A DNA stretch of 64,000 bases from Brachypodium distachyon (Eukaryota > Streptophyta > Magnoliopsida > Poales > Poaceae). Of the stretch, positions 13,311-25,400 are shown piece after piece. The notes beneath the pieces are model-generated. The model had not been told where the DNA came from and did no database searches. It saw only the letters and a program-made list of their open reading frames with translations. The stretch spans positions 73,821,855 through 73,885,854 of the forward strand of contig NC_016131.3 of NCBI RefSeq assembly GCF_000005505.3. Direction: 5' to 3'. Numbering within the stretch: position 1 is the first letter of the stretch; each line of letters opens with the position of its first letter. Both the position numbers and the translations under genes were made by a program.

Positions 13311-16300
13311 TTACAACTTTGGAGGTGGTATTGGGATCAGACCTTGAGTGACCACATTGCCATCCATGGAGAGATGGGTGGCCTGTGCAAGCCGCAAGCA
13401 AAGTACTTCAACCTAGATACGTACAGAAATAACTACAGTTAAGATATGCTGAGATATATTCCATCCAAAAGCATTTCACAAAAGTTATTTAATCATAAAG
13501 GTTGCAGAGCTGAATGCAGTGTCGGTTCTGATTAGAGGGGAAGAGGAATCAGAAGGGGAAAAAAACACAACAGTTGTGGCCGAAAGGGTAGGCCACCCCC
13601 TAGCCTCCCAACTTTTGAAGGCCAAAAGTAGGCTATGTGCAAGTATCTTGGCTTCCACGAGAATCTGCTAGTACCCAAACAAGGGAAGATATCTGAATAC
13701 CTTGCACCAAGTTATGAAGCAATACGATACGTATAATAGAACAGGAAATCACTTTATCTGATTGCAATGTAGACAGTACAGTTCAACTTATAAGGCATAA
13801 AGTTTCTGCTTCTTTCCCTGTAGCAGCCCAAAACTCTAAATTCGGTTCCCACTGGTGTCATTTTCTTGACTGTGATGATTAATATACCCATGGGAGTATA
13901 GGACCATAACTGCCCTGTAAAGTAAGTCATTTAGAGCTTTAGGCAAGTAGCGGCCATTTTGCTTATGTCAGGTTCTGTCACTATCTGAAGCTTTTACTTG
14001 GTTTAATACTCTCTGATTCGTAAGTCATAGTGGTTGTCATGACAAGTTCGGATATTTGATTTTTCTTTCAGCATGAAAATGCTATTCTGGAAAAGGAAGA
14101 ATCAGTTAGAGCATTTAGCTATGTGTTCGAGAAAGAAAAGAAAAACATTTTCTTGAACAAAAAGAGAACAAGTACTCCCTCCGTCCCTAAATGTAAGAAG
14201 TCCTAGCTATGTCCTAAGTCAACTTATTAAGCTTTGGCTAAGTTTATATAAAAAATTATCAACATTTACTACTCTAAATTAGTTTCATAAATCCATTATG
14301 ATATGTATTTTCATAATATAATTATTTGATATTTTAAATGTTGATATATTTTTCTATAAATTTGGTCAAACATCAAGCTTAATTAGGACAAAGCTAGGAC
14401 TCTTATATTTATAAATTGTTATGATAATACCTGTTGGCAGTTTGGCACTCACTGGTATACTATATAATTAGCTAACTAGGCTGATTTTCCATATTTACTC
14501 CACACCGTAGAAACAGGGTAAACACGGTATGCATCAAATTCAAATTACTATTGGACAATTGAACCTGAATCATGATAAAGTACTGGATTCAAACATGACA
14601 AGGCTCAAACCAAAGCGAAACTGGAGGATTATAAGTGTGTTGAAAAATGATAGCAGCAAAGGGTGTGCTGCTGAGATCAGAGTTCAAACCCATACTGCTA
14701 CCTTGGTTCATTACCATTATGGGCAGGTATATACAACTCATGCTACCATGCTAACTTATAGCGTTATAGCAGAAAAAACATATAGAACAGTAGTTGTGAT
14801 ACTTTGAAGATCTGCTTACTGCTTACTCTGAACGGAAGTACAATTTGTACAATGAATTCACCTCCGACACTTGTCTGATGATAAATCTTATTGTCTTCTT
14901 TGCCTTGCCAAACAAATGGAGGGTTTGATTTGAACTAGCGGATTAATATCGGACTGAAACTGTCGTATGTGTAGCAGTGCTCTACTGGGAAACACCTGTA
15001 CATCTTCAGAACTGCGACTCATTGTGAATACCTTTGCCTTTCTGATTTTAAACCCAAATCCTAGAGAAAGATAAGGTATTTACCATCTATAACAGAGAAA
15101 GAAAATTATTCTTTTTGGGAACAGAAAACACTGTGAAACTAATCCAAGCAAACATCAGTATACTAAAGCATATGCAAGGAGAGAAAACAAACGTGCTGCT
15201 TTGATATTTCTCATAACATGTCTTGTTTAAGACAGATCTGAGAAGAATAACTTGGAAGAGCAAATAACTTCAACAAAGATGCACGCCTACCGCCTATAGA
15301 GCTTCAAGCAGAAAAAAAACAGAAGGACAGAACGTGGCCAAAAACATGTCAAAATGCAGTCTTCAGAAGGAAAAGGAAATTAGGCAACTGAGGTCAACAT
15401 CAAACGGAAAGTTGAGTTCTCTTTAATCATTGGATACTTCTTGTAAATTTCTAAGTTATTATGAGGGAACCTGCACATGTTTAACATGCTTGTTTTTCTT
15501 CATGATGAAATTGAGAAAGCAAGAAATCTTGTCAGCTTCTTTTTTGAAGATAAGATCTTCTTGTTAGCTTCAGAATTCTCCAACCTGACATGTAATTAGT
15601 GATTACCAATAGGTATTGGCATAACGATTTAGCACTTACTGTATGATACAGTTCAAGGTGAAATGAAGAACATGTTTCGAGAGTGGGACTACTGTATTAA
15701 TTATAAGTTGGTGGAAAATAATGTCATTTATAAAACAACTGCACCAAAAGGCTAAACTATTTGCAGGTAACCGTTTCTAATCAGAAAACAGCAGCTGCTT
15801 ATGTGGACAGTTCCTCTTGAAAGAAGCAACATCGTGATACTGGGCATCACAGTATGCATCTCCATGCAAGGAAAAAAAAGGCTGATAGAGATAAAAAGGA
15901 GCAGTCGTTTTCAGTTCTGTTGCGAAATAAAAATGGCACCATGTTAAGTGGATACAACATCAAAAGAAGATGCATGAACTCATGCTGAGGATAAGGATGA
16001 AGTCAGAAGCATAAGGGCTTTGGACTCTTTTCAAATCCTCCATTCCCATATTACATGACTAGTTGAATTAAGTTCATAAAGAGTGGACAGTCGTGCTCCT
16101 GTGAAAAAGTTCACAGCGAAACAGCGTGTTAACAATAATACAGATTGCTTGTTGAAAAATTACTCATGCTAAAGCACTGTTCAAAATAATACGTGTATTT
16201 TAATTACTAAACTAAGATCCAGTGAGCTGTAAAACAAGGGTTCATAAAACAAATAGGACTTATCTTAGAGTATGAGAATTGAAAAATTCGAATTGAATGA

Positions 16301-17680
16301 CAGCAGGAGAGCTTTTCCTCGTATTTTTGGACCATGATTTCCTATTCCCAACAGAGAAGGACAAACGGAACTCCAACCAACGAAACATATAAAAGATCCC
16401 ATGTAAAACGAAGGAAGGTAGAAAGTCCAATTACTTATAAGCCATTTCTATGTCTGTGCTTAGAGGGCTATCTCATAATCTCTACAACTAACGCCGCACA
16501 ACGCAACTGAACCAAAAGGACATATGTTTAACTAAATCAGCAGTTCTGATTTCCTGACTAAAATATCAACGGAAGCTTAAAGTTAACAGTCTCTGCAAAT
16601 GCAAGTTGCTTCTACAATGAGACTCTGCAGCATAACTACCATGTTGACATGCATTTTTCTTCAAGAGTAGACAGACTTAGGGTATTCGCAAAATCACTCA
16701 CAAAAACTGAATGTTTTAACCCAAGTGGCCAAATTGTGTTCCCGTGTGCAGAAGTTTGATGTTTGGAAAGCCAGATTATGCACCAAACATTACCCAAATT
16801 AAATGCCCCATAAAGAACCCTTGCATGCTCATACCAGGTTTTTTCACTTCATATGAGTCATCTTCAGTTTCAGTATTCTGAGTACAGTTGGGGGGAGAAA
16901 TTTCGCGCTCTAAAACTAGTTACAAACCTCCGAAATCAGTTTAAAATAACTCAAAATTTCCTACAGGGTAGAGTTTGGCAGTTAGCACACACCAGGTGTA
17001 CAAATTATAGAACTGGTAAAAAGTTCAACACAAAGCAAAACCAAAAATATACAGCAAAACCTATTCAAAACTACCTCAGCAGTCGCCACAGCCATGCCCA
17101 CCAACTCATGCAATGCTGCATGATAACTGCCAAACACAGAAGTTGTGCTACGCGTTACCAGCTCGATTTCCATCTTATTCCACTATATTTATTCTGCACT
17201 AAAAGAGTTGAGAAACACAAGGAACACCAAGCTGAATATGTGATTATGTATCAAATGACAAATACTAGTAAATTACTCCATCCATTTTTTTTTATAAAAT
17301 GTTCCTGATTGTCCTAAGTCAAACTTCTTAAAATCTGACCAACATTTACAACTCTAAATTATTTTTATTAAATGGACTCTCTTGGTCTTGGAGAGCACGG
17401 ACGCACTACTGCAGAAACCACTTCCGTGATCCCCTCCACTGACGGTTAAGACGGACCAAAAAAACCCACAGCCACTAGAGCGGCCTCTCGGGACATCCAC
17501 GAGAAGCACCAGCGGCGGTGAAAATCAGCGAAACCCCGCCCATGAACGCATGTGCTCGATTCGATACGCATTCCCCCCGACCGCCGGCGACATGCGCCCA
17601 GCTCCAGCAGCAGCAGCAGCAGGCGTCGCGGTCATGGAACCGGCCGGAGCATGCCGTCGGCGCCCGTCAGACGTTCCCAT
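13311..17680 (-). CDS. candidate unrecognised multi-exon gene (exon structure incomplete)
   Basis: I do not recognise the product. The best evidence is a pair of exons that join in frame. One is 15471 to about 15556-15559 (reading ...FKKEADKISCFLNFIMKK...) with a clean CAG|GTTCCC donor. The terminal exon is 13412-13311, after a TAG acceptor, encoding 33 residues ending GLIPIPPPKL plus TAA. A third likely exon is 17182-17075 (reading ...TTSVFGSYHAALHELVGM...) with donor GAG|GTAGTT. A GC-rich first exon may start at the ATG at 17680 (context ACACCGATGG). TATA- and TGGGCC-type promoter motifs lie just upstream at 17890-17939. Further weak exon-like pieces occur near 16060-16130, 16290-16370 and 15770-15860. 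The predicted product would be small, lysine-rich and partly coiled. The intron 13413-15470 holds a Stowaway. The order and completeness of exons are inferred. Confidence 0.35.
14175..14420. mobile_element. Stowaway-type MITE, right end decayed
   Basis: The left end TA|CTCCCTCCGTCCCTAAATGTAAG is intact. The right end (AAGCTAGGACTCTTATATTTATAA) matches its inverted copy but has lost the terminal GGAGGGAG. The interior is the AT-rich body common in this window (GTCCTAAGTCAA... / ...TAGGACAAAGC). The right boundary is approximate. Confidence 0.7.
17276..17383. mobile_element. truncated Stowaway-type MITE (left part)
   Basis: Begins TA|CTCCATCCATTTTTTTTTAT and continues with the family body (GTCCTAAGTCAAACTTCTTAA ... 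CTCTAAATTATTTTTATTAAAT), then stops abruptly against GC-rich DNA. No right terminal repeat is present. Confidence 0.55.
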
Positions 17681-17889
17681 CGGTGTTGGCGCGAGGGAGG
17701 CCGGAATTCGAAACTGGCAAACCCTGCCTCTTGTGTGTGCTGCGCCGGTGGCGGCGAGGGCTTAACCTAGAGAGTGCATCGCCGGCACGAGGTGGACGCG
17801 ATCGGCTGATCGCCGTACGTGCATTTCGCCGCCACGGAGTGAGGGATCCGGCCGGTAGGCTGCAACCTGGGAGAAGAGAACCAAACCCC

Positions 17890-17940
17890 CATATAATACT
17901 ACTGGGCCTCTGATACAAAAACTACTGGGCCTCGGCCCAA
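17890..17940 (-). promoter_or_regulatory. putative minus-strand core promoter with site II elements
   Basis: Two TGGGCC motifs (17903-17908, 17926-17931) and one GGCCCA (17934-17939) match the TCP-bound site II element of housekeeping plant promoters. An ATTATAT box (complement of 17891-17897) lies on the low-coordinate side, as expected for minus-strand transcription into the GC-rich candidate first exon at about 17525-17870. The block ACTACTGGGCCTC is duplicated within 40 bp. Confidence 0.4.
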
Positions 17941-18502
17941 AGGTTCAATCTAACGCGCCGCGACAGGCTGCAATCCTGGCTTGCTTTAATTTGACATCCG
18001 CGCGCCGGAACGCCAATCGTTCGGTTTGAATTTAGAGCCAAAATATTCAGAAATTTTGGCGCCCATGAAAATTTACAGCTGAGAGATTCTGCGCAAATAC
18101 GTGACGAAATTTCGAATGGCACGACATAGGGATCAGATCAAGCCGCCGTTTGGATGTTGCAACCAAAATATGTCGATACTTTAGCGCTCATACACAAGAA
18201 AAAAAAATTGGAATTCCTGTGAAAATATGACGAAATAAATTAGGGGGGGCGCATATGAAACAGAAGCACAGATCTCAGATGGTATACAACAAGGCAAAAT
18301 ACCGAAAGGAACCGAATCCATTCCATTAAACATATGCATCAATCGCATTGCAATTCACAGCACAAACCCAACAACCACCTCCAGCACCAAAGGAACAAGT
18401 AACCCTAGCAATCCCATCCTCACGAACACAGCCACACCCCACCACCAACAAGGAAACCAGAGAACCGAGCGGAGCCCAGATCCGGATGCGGACAGGACGG
18501 GA
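17941..18502. other. spacer between candidate gene and histone H4
   Basis: Probably includes the H4 3' UTR at its right side and the upstream region of the candidate gene on its left side. I see no coding region and no animal-type histone 3' stem-loop; plant histone mRNAs are polyadenylated. Confidence 0.45.
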
Positions 18503-19134
<632 letters not shown>

Positions 19135-19989
19135 AGACTGGGAGTGTACGCCTGTTGGGCTGGAGCACAGGACATAGGCCTATGTATGGGCCTGTTAGAG
19201 ATGGGCTTTCTACCTTTGTGTTTTACCTTTGCACTTCCTATTCTCAAAAAAAAAAACCTTTGCACTTCCTCGGAAAAAGATGAGTAATCTGCTTGCCTGT
19301 GGTTGCAGGGTTGACCGAGGGCGAAATGTATACACTGTATGAATCCAGTTTTTTGTAAGCGGATGCACTAGTTCGATGCATACAATTTAAGATGTTACAA
19401 AGATCTCTAGTTCAAGACCTAGTAATCACCCGTATTTGACAACAAAAAATTGCGGTCTACATTGATCTCAGTCTAAGGCCCTGCAAGCAATTTAGTACAA
19501 TGGCGATGGTGAATAAGCAAAGTAGAGAATTCCATCAAAAGAGGGGTGGTCCTAATCGTCAACCTTGGGATCTGACTATCTTGCAAACATAGGAAACAAA
19601 CTATCGCAGACACATTGTTTCTCTACGTGTATAACCAAGAAGATTGTGGTGTCACGATATTATTTTTTGATACGTTTAATGGGGCAAAAGAGGATGATGA
19701 GTTTGTTGCCATAAGATTATGACAATTGCTTGAGGAGCAGAGCAAGATGTTGGAGCATGCTTGATTGATCAAAGCTCACAGTGAAACATGCAGTAGCAAC
19801 TCATTTCAGTCTTAGTTCAAAATAAATCCATGTCAAAAGGCTTTGAGCCATTTGTTTCTCCTAATGTGCCTCTTTTCTTCTCTATACAAAGCGATCATTG
19901 TGCTTCTGATTTACAGCAAAGTTCATCAACTCACACATGACACACAGAGGAGTGGAGCACAAGTCGCCTTTACAGAAGCTCAAAATAAA
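19135..19989. other. intergenic stretch, no feature recognised
   Basis: Distal H4 promoter on the left and PPR 3' UTR on the right. CCTTTGCACTTCCT occurs twice around an A-run near 19225-19270. No coding signature or element ends found. Confidence 0.5.
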
Positions 19990-21243
19990 TCAACTTTCCA
20001 AACCTGACTGTACAATGAATCTCTGATACACGGACTTCAATTCGGCAGCCAGATCTCCCCTGCCCATCTTGTGCAAATTTTTGGCCACTCTAACATAAGC
20101 AGAATGGTCAGGCCTGAGACCCTTCTCCATCAACTCATACAGGACATTTCCCGCCTCGACAATCCTCCCCGACTTGCGCAGCAGCTTGGCGAGCATGCTA
20201 TAGTTCCTGTTTGCAGAGTGCCTGTCCCTGGCACACATACCACCAACATACTCATGAGCTTCTTCTATTCGGCCTGCATATAAGTACCCTTTGATGAAGG
20301 CAGTGTGAATTGTAATCCTGGGCGTCAGATTTTCCAAGAACATCTGATCAAGAATCCGCCTCGCCGAATCCATCCTCCCCGCTTTGCAGGCGTGGTACGT
20401 GAGGATCTCGTACGTCAATGAGTTTGGGATATCGTTGGCTTTAGACCTCTCCATGGCCTCAACGAGATCACACGCTTCGACGGCCCTGCCATTCTTTAGC
20501 AGGCACCCAAGGAGGTAATTCCAGGAGTTGGCATTCGGGTCGCAGCTGGCTTGCTTCATTTCGTCGAACACCTCGCGGGCGCCCCGGAAGTCGCCAGCTT
20601 TGCACTTGGCAGCCATGAGGACGTTGTAGTAACTCGCCCTTCTCCCCGTCTCCTCGATCACTGAAACCGCCGCGTCGAACTCGCCGATCGAAGCCAACGC
20701 CTTGACCAGCGAGAACACGCCGGACGAGCGGCACGGGCCGCCGGTGCCATCCAGAGTCCTCAGAGTCGCCCTCGCCGTTTCGTCCACGCTGCTCCGGGAG
20801 GACGACGACGGCCTTGACGGGTCCAGGAACGCGAACGCCTGCTCGGTCAGGGAAAGCCGCCGCGCCGAGAGGAGCGCGAGGGCGCGGGCCATAGCAGGGT
20901 AGTCGCCCAGCCTGCCGGCGTTCTCGACGAGCAGGTTGTGAGCGCGGGCGCTCGGGGAGGAACCACCGCGGAGAGAGAGCCATGCGAAGAAGCGGCAGGC
21001 GGGGACGCCGCGCTCGGTGAGCGCGCGCAGCGTCGCGGACACAGCGGCGTCGGAGAGAGCTGGGTCGAGCCGGTCGAGGTCGGCCTCCAGGCTGGCGCCG
21101 CCTGCCGCGACGAGGGCAACGATCGCATTTGAGGTGGCGTCGCTGCTGCAGAGACTTGTGGATCCAGAGGAGAAGGTTGCGGCGGCGGCGCCGCCGGTGG
21201 AGGTTACGCGGAGGGAGGTTAGGGCGCGGTGGAGGCGGGACAT
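19990..21243 (-). CDS. P-type pentatricopeptide repeat protein, likely organellar
   Basis: Intronless, 417 residues from the ATG at 21243. An in-frame ATG at 21483 would add 80 residues, but the sequence from 21243 (MSRLHRALTSLRVTS...) is the better start because it looks like an Arg/Ser-rich mitochondrial or plastid transit peptide. About six PPR motifs run from about residue 203 to 405, for example YNVLMAAKCKAGDFRGAREV, YEILTYHACKAGRMDSARRI and YSMLAKLLRKSGRIVEAGNV. PPR proteins bind organellar RNA in a sequence-specific way. There is no E or DYW tail, so editing activity is not indicated. The RNA target cannot be read from the sequence. Confidence 0.9.
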   Translation of the reverse strand: MSRLHRALTSLRVTSTGGAAAATFSSGSTSLCSSDATSNAIVALVAAGGASLEADLDRLDPALSDAAVSATLRALTERGVPACRFFAWLSLRGGSSPSARAHNLLVENAGRLGDYPAMARALALLSARRLSLTEQAFAFLDPSRPSSSSRSSVDETARATLRTLDGTGGPCRSSGVFSLVKALASIGEFDAAVSVIEETGRRASYYNVLMAAKCKAGDFRGAREVFDEMKQASCDPNANSWNYLLGCLLKNGRAVEACDLVEAMERSKANDIPNSLTYEILTYHACKAGRMDSARRILDQMFLENLTPRITIHTAFIKGYLYAGRIEEAHEYVGGMCARDRHSANRNYSMLAKLLRKSGRIVEAGNVLYELMEKGLRPDHSAYVRVAKNLHKMGRGDLAAELKSVYQRFIVQSGLES

Positions 21244-22491
21244 GAGAGAGGCGCGAGGAGCGAAGTGGCAAAGCGTCCACAAAAGACTACAAGAGGGCAG
21301 GGCACGCAGTAGGCGGGAGAAGGCGCCTTTGGGCTCGAAGTTTTTCTCCTTGAACTGTAGGACTGGCTCTGTCCACCACTCAAACTCCCCAACTATGCTC
21401 CTAATTCTGAGATCTGGGCTCTGCGGCCAACAAGAAGAAGGTGCCAAACTGCCAAATGCAATGAGCGGAACATTGTTCCACAAGTCGGAAGGGGGTCATC
21501 GAGTCATCGAGAACGACCAGCTAGTGCATCAGTAAAATTCCGTTTTTTTTTCTAGGGTAAGGAGATCTTTGCAAAATCCAAGACCACTAGACCAGATTGA
21601 TGCATTCACCAAAGAAATGCCGCCGCTGGACTTCATGGTATCGATCAAAACAATACTATCAGAGCTCGCAATCACAAGAAGAAATGACAGCAGAGCGCAG
21701 TGATGGCGGCAGAGTGTAATCAAAATTAGCTAGCGAAGCATGTTATTCCTGTGAGATGAGCCGTCTCCACGTGCGATATCAGTCAACATGAGAAAATTTA
21801 TCTAACCATTCAACGACGTACTAGTACGTTAAATGCTAACTGGAAAGTACTGTGTAGCTCAAATCAGGTCACATTTGTAATATGTTTTCGTCATTGACTT
21901 CGTATCAACGAGCACTTCAAAACAAGATCTTCGGACCGCTGGAGCTCAGAGGAAATGCAGACCCAAAATGAAATTAAGTGATATGTTCTGTCAGACACAA
22001 AATGACACCATAAAACCGTCTTTGGGTATACCTTAAAACTATCATAATGACCAATGATATGATGTCCTATCTGCTAGAGATGTTGTAAAGGACGCGGATA
22101 AAAACCCATCAAGTTCACAATATCAATCTTCTACTCTCTCCGATCCATAATAAACGTATCATATTTTGTACTAAATTTAGTACAAAGTTGTATTATATCC
22201 AAGACACTTATCATGGACCGGAGGGAGTAGCAATTAATACGTAGGCACGCCATTCTTTAACAAACATCCAGTACCAAGTCCTTACATAACAAAACCTAAA
22301 AGTACAGCTAGTGTTTTTGCAACAATGTAGCAGGTAATATACAATACAATTATAGAGATAACTGGCGGTCAACATTGAGATATATATACATCTACTGCTA
22401 ACTGGGGACCTGCTAACTGGGGACCAACGGTCAACTAAACTACGGAGCTGCACGGCCTGCCTCAAGATTCAAAAGATGGATAAAGACACCA
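21244..22491. other. intergenic between PPR and callose synthase 3' end
   Basis: Contains the PPR 5' leader and promoter, the Stowaway at 22134-22227 and the callose synthase 3' UTR (toward 22491). The sequence CTGCTAACTGGGGAC is directly repeated near 22394-22424. No gene seen. Confidence 0.5.
22134..22227. mobile_element. Stowaway-type MITE (94 bp)
   Basis: TA|CTCTCTCCGATCCATAATAA at the left and TTATCATGGACCGGAGGGAG|TA at the right give terminal inverted repeats and an intact TA target duplication. Confidence 0.88.
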
Positions 22492-25400
22492 TCATATCCC
22501 TGCATTCTGGTTGTTGCCAGAAAGGATGAGAGAAATCTCCAATCCTCTGCTAAAAGCTTGGTTAAAAAGTAGTCTTGTCTGGAAGGTGGATATGAAGGGA
22601 AACCACGAGCAGATGGCTATGGGTACAAAAATGATCATTCCCATGCCAGCATCATACAAACGAGCAAGAGAGCGCACAGTTTTCCACAAACCCAATCTCT
22701 TCACAACAGGTTTCCATGCCACGGCAATCTGTATAAGCAAAAACAAGATTAATAACAATTATTAGTTTCCCCTAGAAGGTTAATTGCTATTGGTTCGCCT
22801 CTACAGACAAGTGCACACTAGTTTGTCAGAGACTTGTTTTCATTCAGACTCAACTTAAACGAAGCCTGATATGCACAAACAGATATAGATCTTCTTTGCT
22901 GGAAAGATAAATCCACGTAAAAGGCACAACTTATATCATCTACGTCATTAGCATCCTATAAACCATTTCATTTGCTATGCAACACTAATTGACCCATTGT
23001 TGAGTTCAAATTTTAGAAAAAAGCTAGCCTTCATTGCAATATCATTTCAGACAAAGGGCACGTGCCCAGAATGCAGCATTTCATGGTTGCCGCAGGAAAC
23101 TTACCGAAAGAATTCCCCATCCAGTAGGCACATATGCTAGAAAGGAAGCAAATACATCAGCCAAACTAAGGGGTGTGAACACAATTGCCACAATCAAACC
23201 TGCCAGAACCATTAATAGTGCAATGCTTTTGACAAGACGCAGGAGCAATTGGAAATGAACCATAGCCTTGGGGTTTAAACCAAATACCTGCAGATTAACA
23301 TAATAAAAAACACAGGTGAGCAACCCAAGCAGTAAAAGCCAAGTATGACTTAGCTAACATTACATAATGAATCCACATACCATTAGAAGGACAAAAAGTC
23401 CTCCAAGCACAGCCCATGATATCCAATATACCTGCAGTGCCAAGACATGATATTACTATTCCTTTTCTTTTGATAAATTAGGCCAATAAATACATACAGT
23501 TGAAGAAACACGTTTATCCTAAAAAAAGAAATATATTTCCCTGAAGAAAAAGAAACATGTTTCGTTCCAAGAACCATGCAATTGAAGACAGCATCCCATT
23601 AGATAACATAATGTAAAGAGTAAATTGCTGGACACAACTTCCGGAGGACTAACGACAGTTTACCCTACCTTGCGAACTTTTTTTTCTTTTCTTGAAACCA
23701 CAAATTCTGAGTTAAGCATACTGGAGGGGAAACGGAAAACTGGTTCATAAGTAAGCTTTAACTTTTTCCTTATCAAACTCCCTAGTCTCTACCATCTGTT
23801 ATCACACATTCATAGGTAAGCATAATTAACTTAGGAACATCAAATCCCACATTCAATTTTCACTGAATTTCATGCAACAAGCTGAGTGATGAAACACTAA
23901 CATACCATTAATGCTGTACTTGGTTCACTTGCATCCATGTGGTAAACAACTCCAAACTGGAAAATGAAAAACCTTAAACTAAGTAAAGTTTCCAGAATCC
24001 TCCCCCGAAAGGTATGAATATGTGCCTGAAAAATAAATGTTTGGAACAAATTATTATCAATAGTTCAATACCTTGGACCATCACGGAAACAGTCACTATA
24101 TTACAGATTTCCAGCATGAACTTCCAAGTGCAATATGTATCCAAAATCAAATGAAGGCAAAAGCTGAACTACACCCTAAGGGAAATAAGTTATGCAAATG
24201 GCACATAAGAATTAATAATGACATATCACTATTTTCTAAACTGTGTCATATCCAAAGAAAATAATTGTGAAAAAGCGCATCGGTGATGACATTGTCAGTT
24301 TAGAGAAGGTGCCAAAACAGGGACAATAAATAGGGAACTATTTGGCAATTGGCATACTACTCAGGCAGAAGGATAGTAAAATTACATAAGACTACAAGGG
24401 TGGGCTATTAAAACATAAATGTAAGAACTCAAAAGCATAAACCTCCAGGCTTCACAGAAACATGACAATAGGTTCTCATGATATTATTAGGCTGAGATAG
24501 GACAATGGAAAAACAAACTTGAGTTTTGTGCCTTTGTTTCTGAATGCTTTTCAAGTTACAATTTACACAATGTTGTAATTCAAAAAATAATTCAGGTGCT
24601 GACAGAATAACACAGCAGACAGATGCCATAACAGATAACGTGAGACTTGAGAGACTAATCAAATACAGGCAACATTCAGTTACCAGTTCCTCATCCCACC
24701 AGGCTTCCCAGCTTTCTTCTCCTTTAACCCCAATACCACCACGGTAGAAGAGCCAGTTTGTCCAATCTCTGAAATCCTCAACAACCCTGAGAGAGAGGGG
24801 AAGGAACAGGTTTATCTTCATCTTGACATTTTGACATGACTGGAAAGAGTAAACATACACATAATGCTTAGTGGCTTACTTCTGCCATTCAAATCCAGAT
24901 GGGTTGAATATGTAGGGAGCAAAAAGCCAAGAAAGCGCCATGAACCAGCTGCTTATGGAAAGTAAAATATAGCCAATTGCTCCACCATTGTTAAATCCAT
25001 AAGCTAGAAAAATCACCAACAAAACTGCAACCTCCATCCTACAAAAAATAAATAATAATTCGCTTCGATAATATTGAAATTGCATATATAATCTTGAGAG
25101 TAAACATCAGGTGAAAACAAACCCTTTAACAAAATGGCTTCGAGAATAAAGGCGGTAATTCTCAGCAAACTTTATATGCCGTACCACAAAACCCCTGCCA
25201 GTTGCTCTATACTGGTAAGAAATAAGAAAATCACCAGATCAGTATAGTGTGAAATTCCCCAAAACAAAAATTGCGATCTTCTGAAATTAAGAAATTGATA
25301 AGCACTACTATGAGAATGGTCCTACCTTTGCGCCTCCATGTAATATCGTGCGACCAAAGTAGTGAGTCCTTGTTCCAAGGGAGAAGGTAAAAAAGACGGA

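Noticed and set aside
20468..21280. 270-codon minus-strand frame overlapping the PPR gene
   Set aside because: Arg-rich out-of-frame reading of the PPR sequence; the PPR motifs lie in the other frame.
21244..21483. 80-residue N-terminal extension of the PPR protein
   Set aside because: In frame, but the added part has no transit-peptide character and the ATG at 21243 starts a typical targeting sequence; kept only as an alternative.
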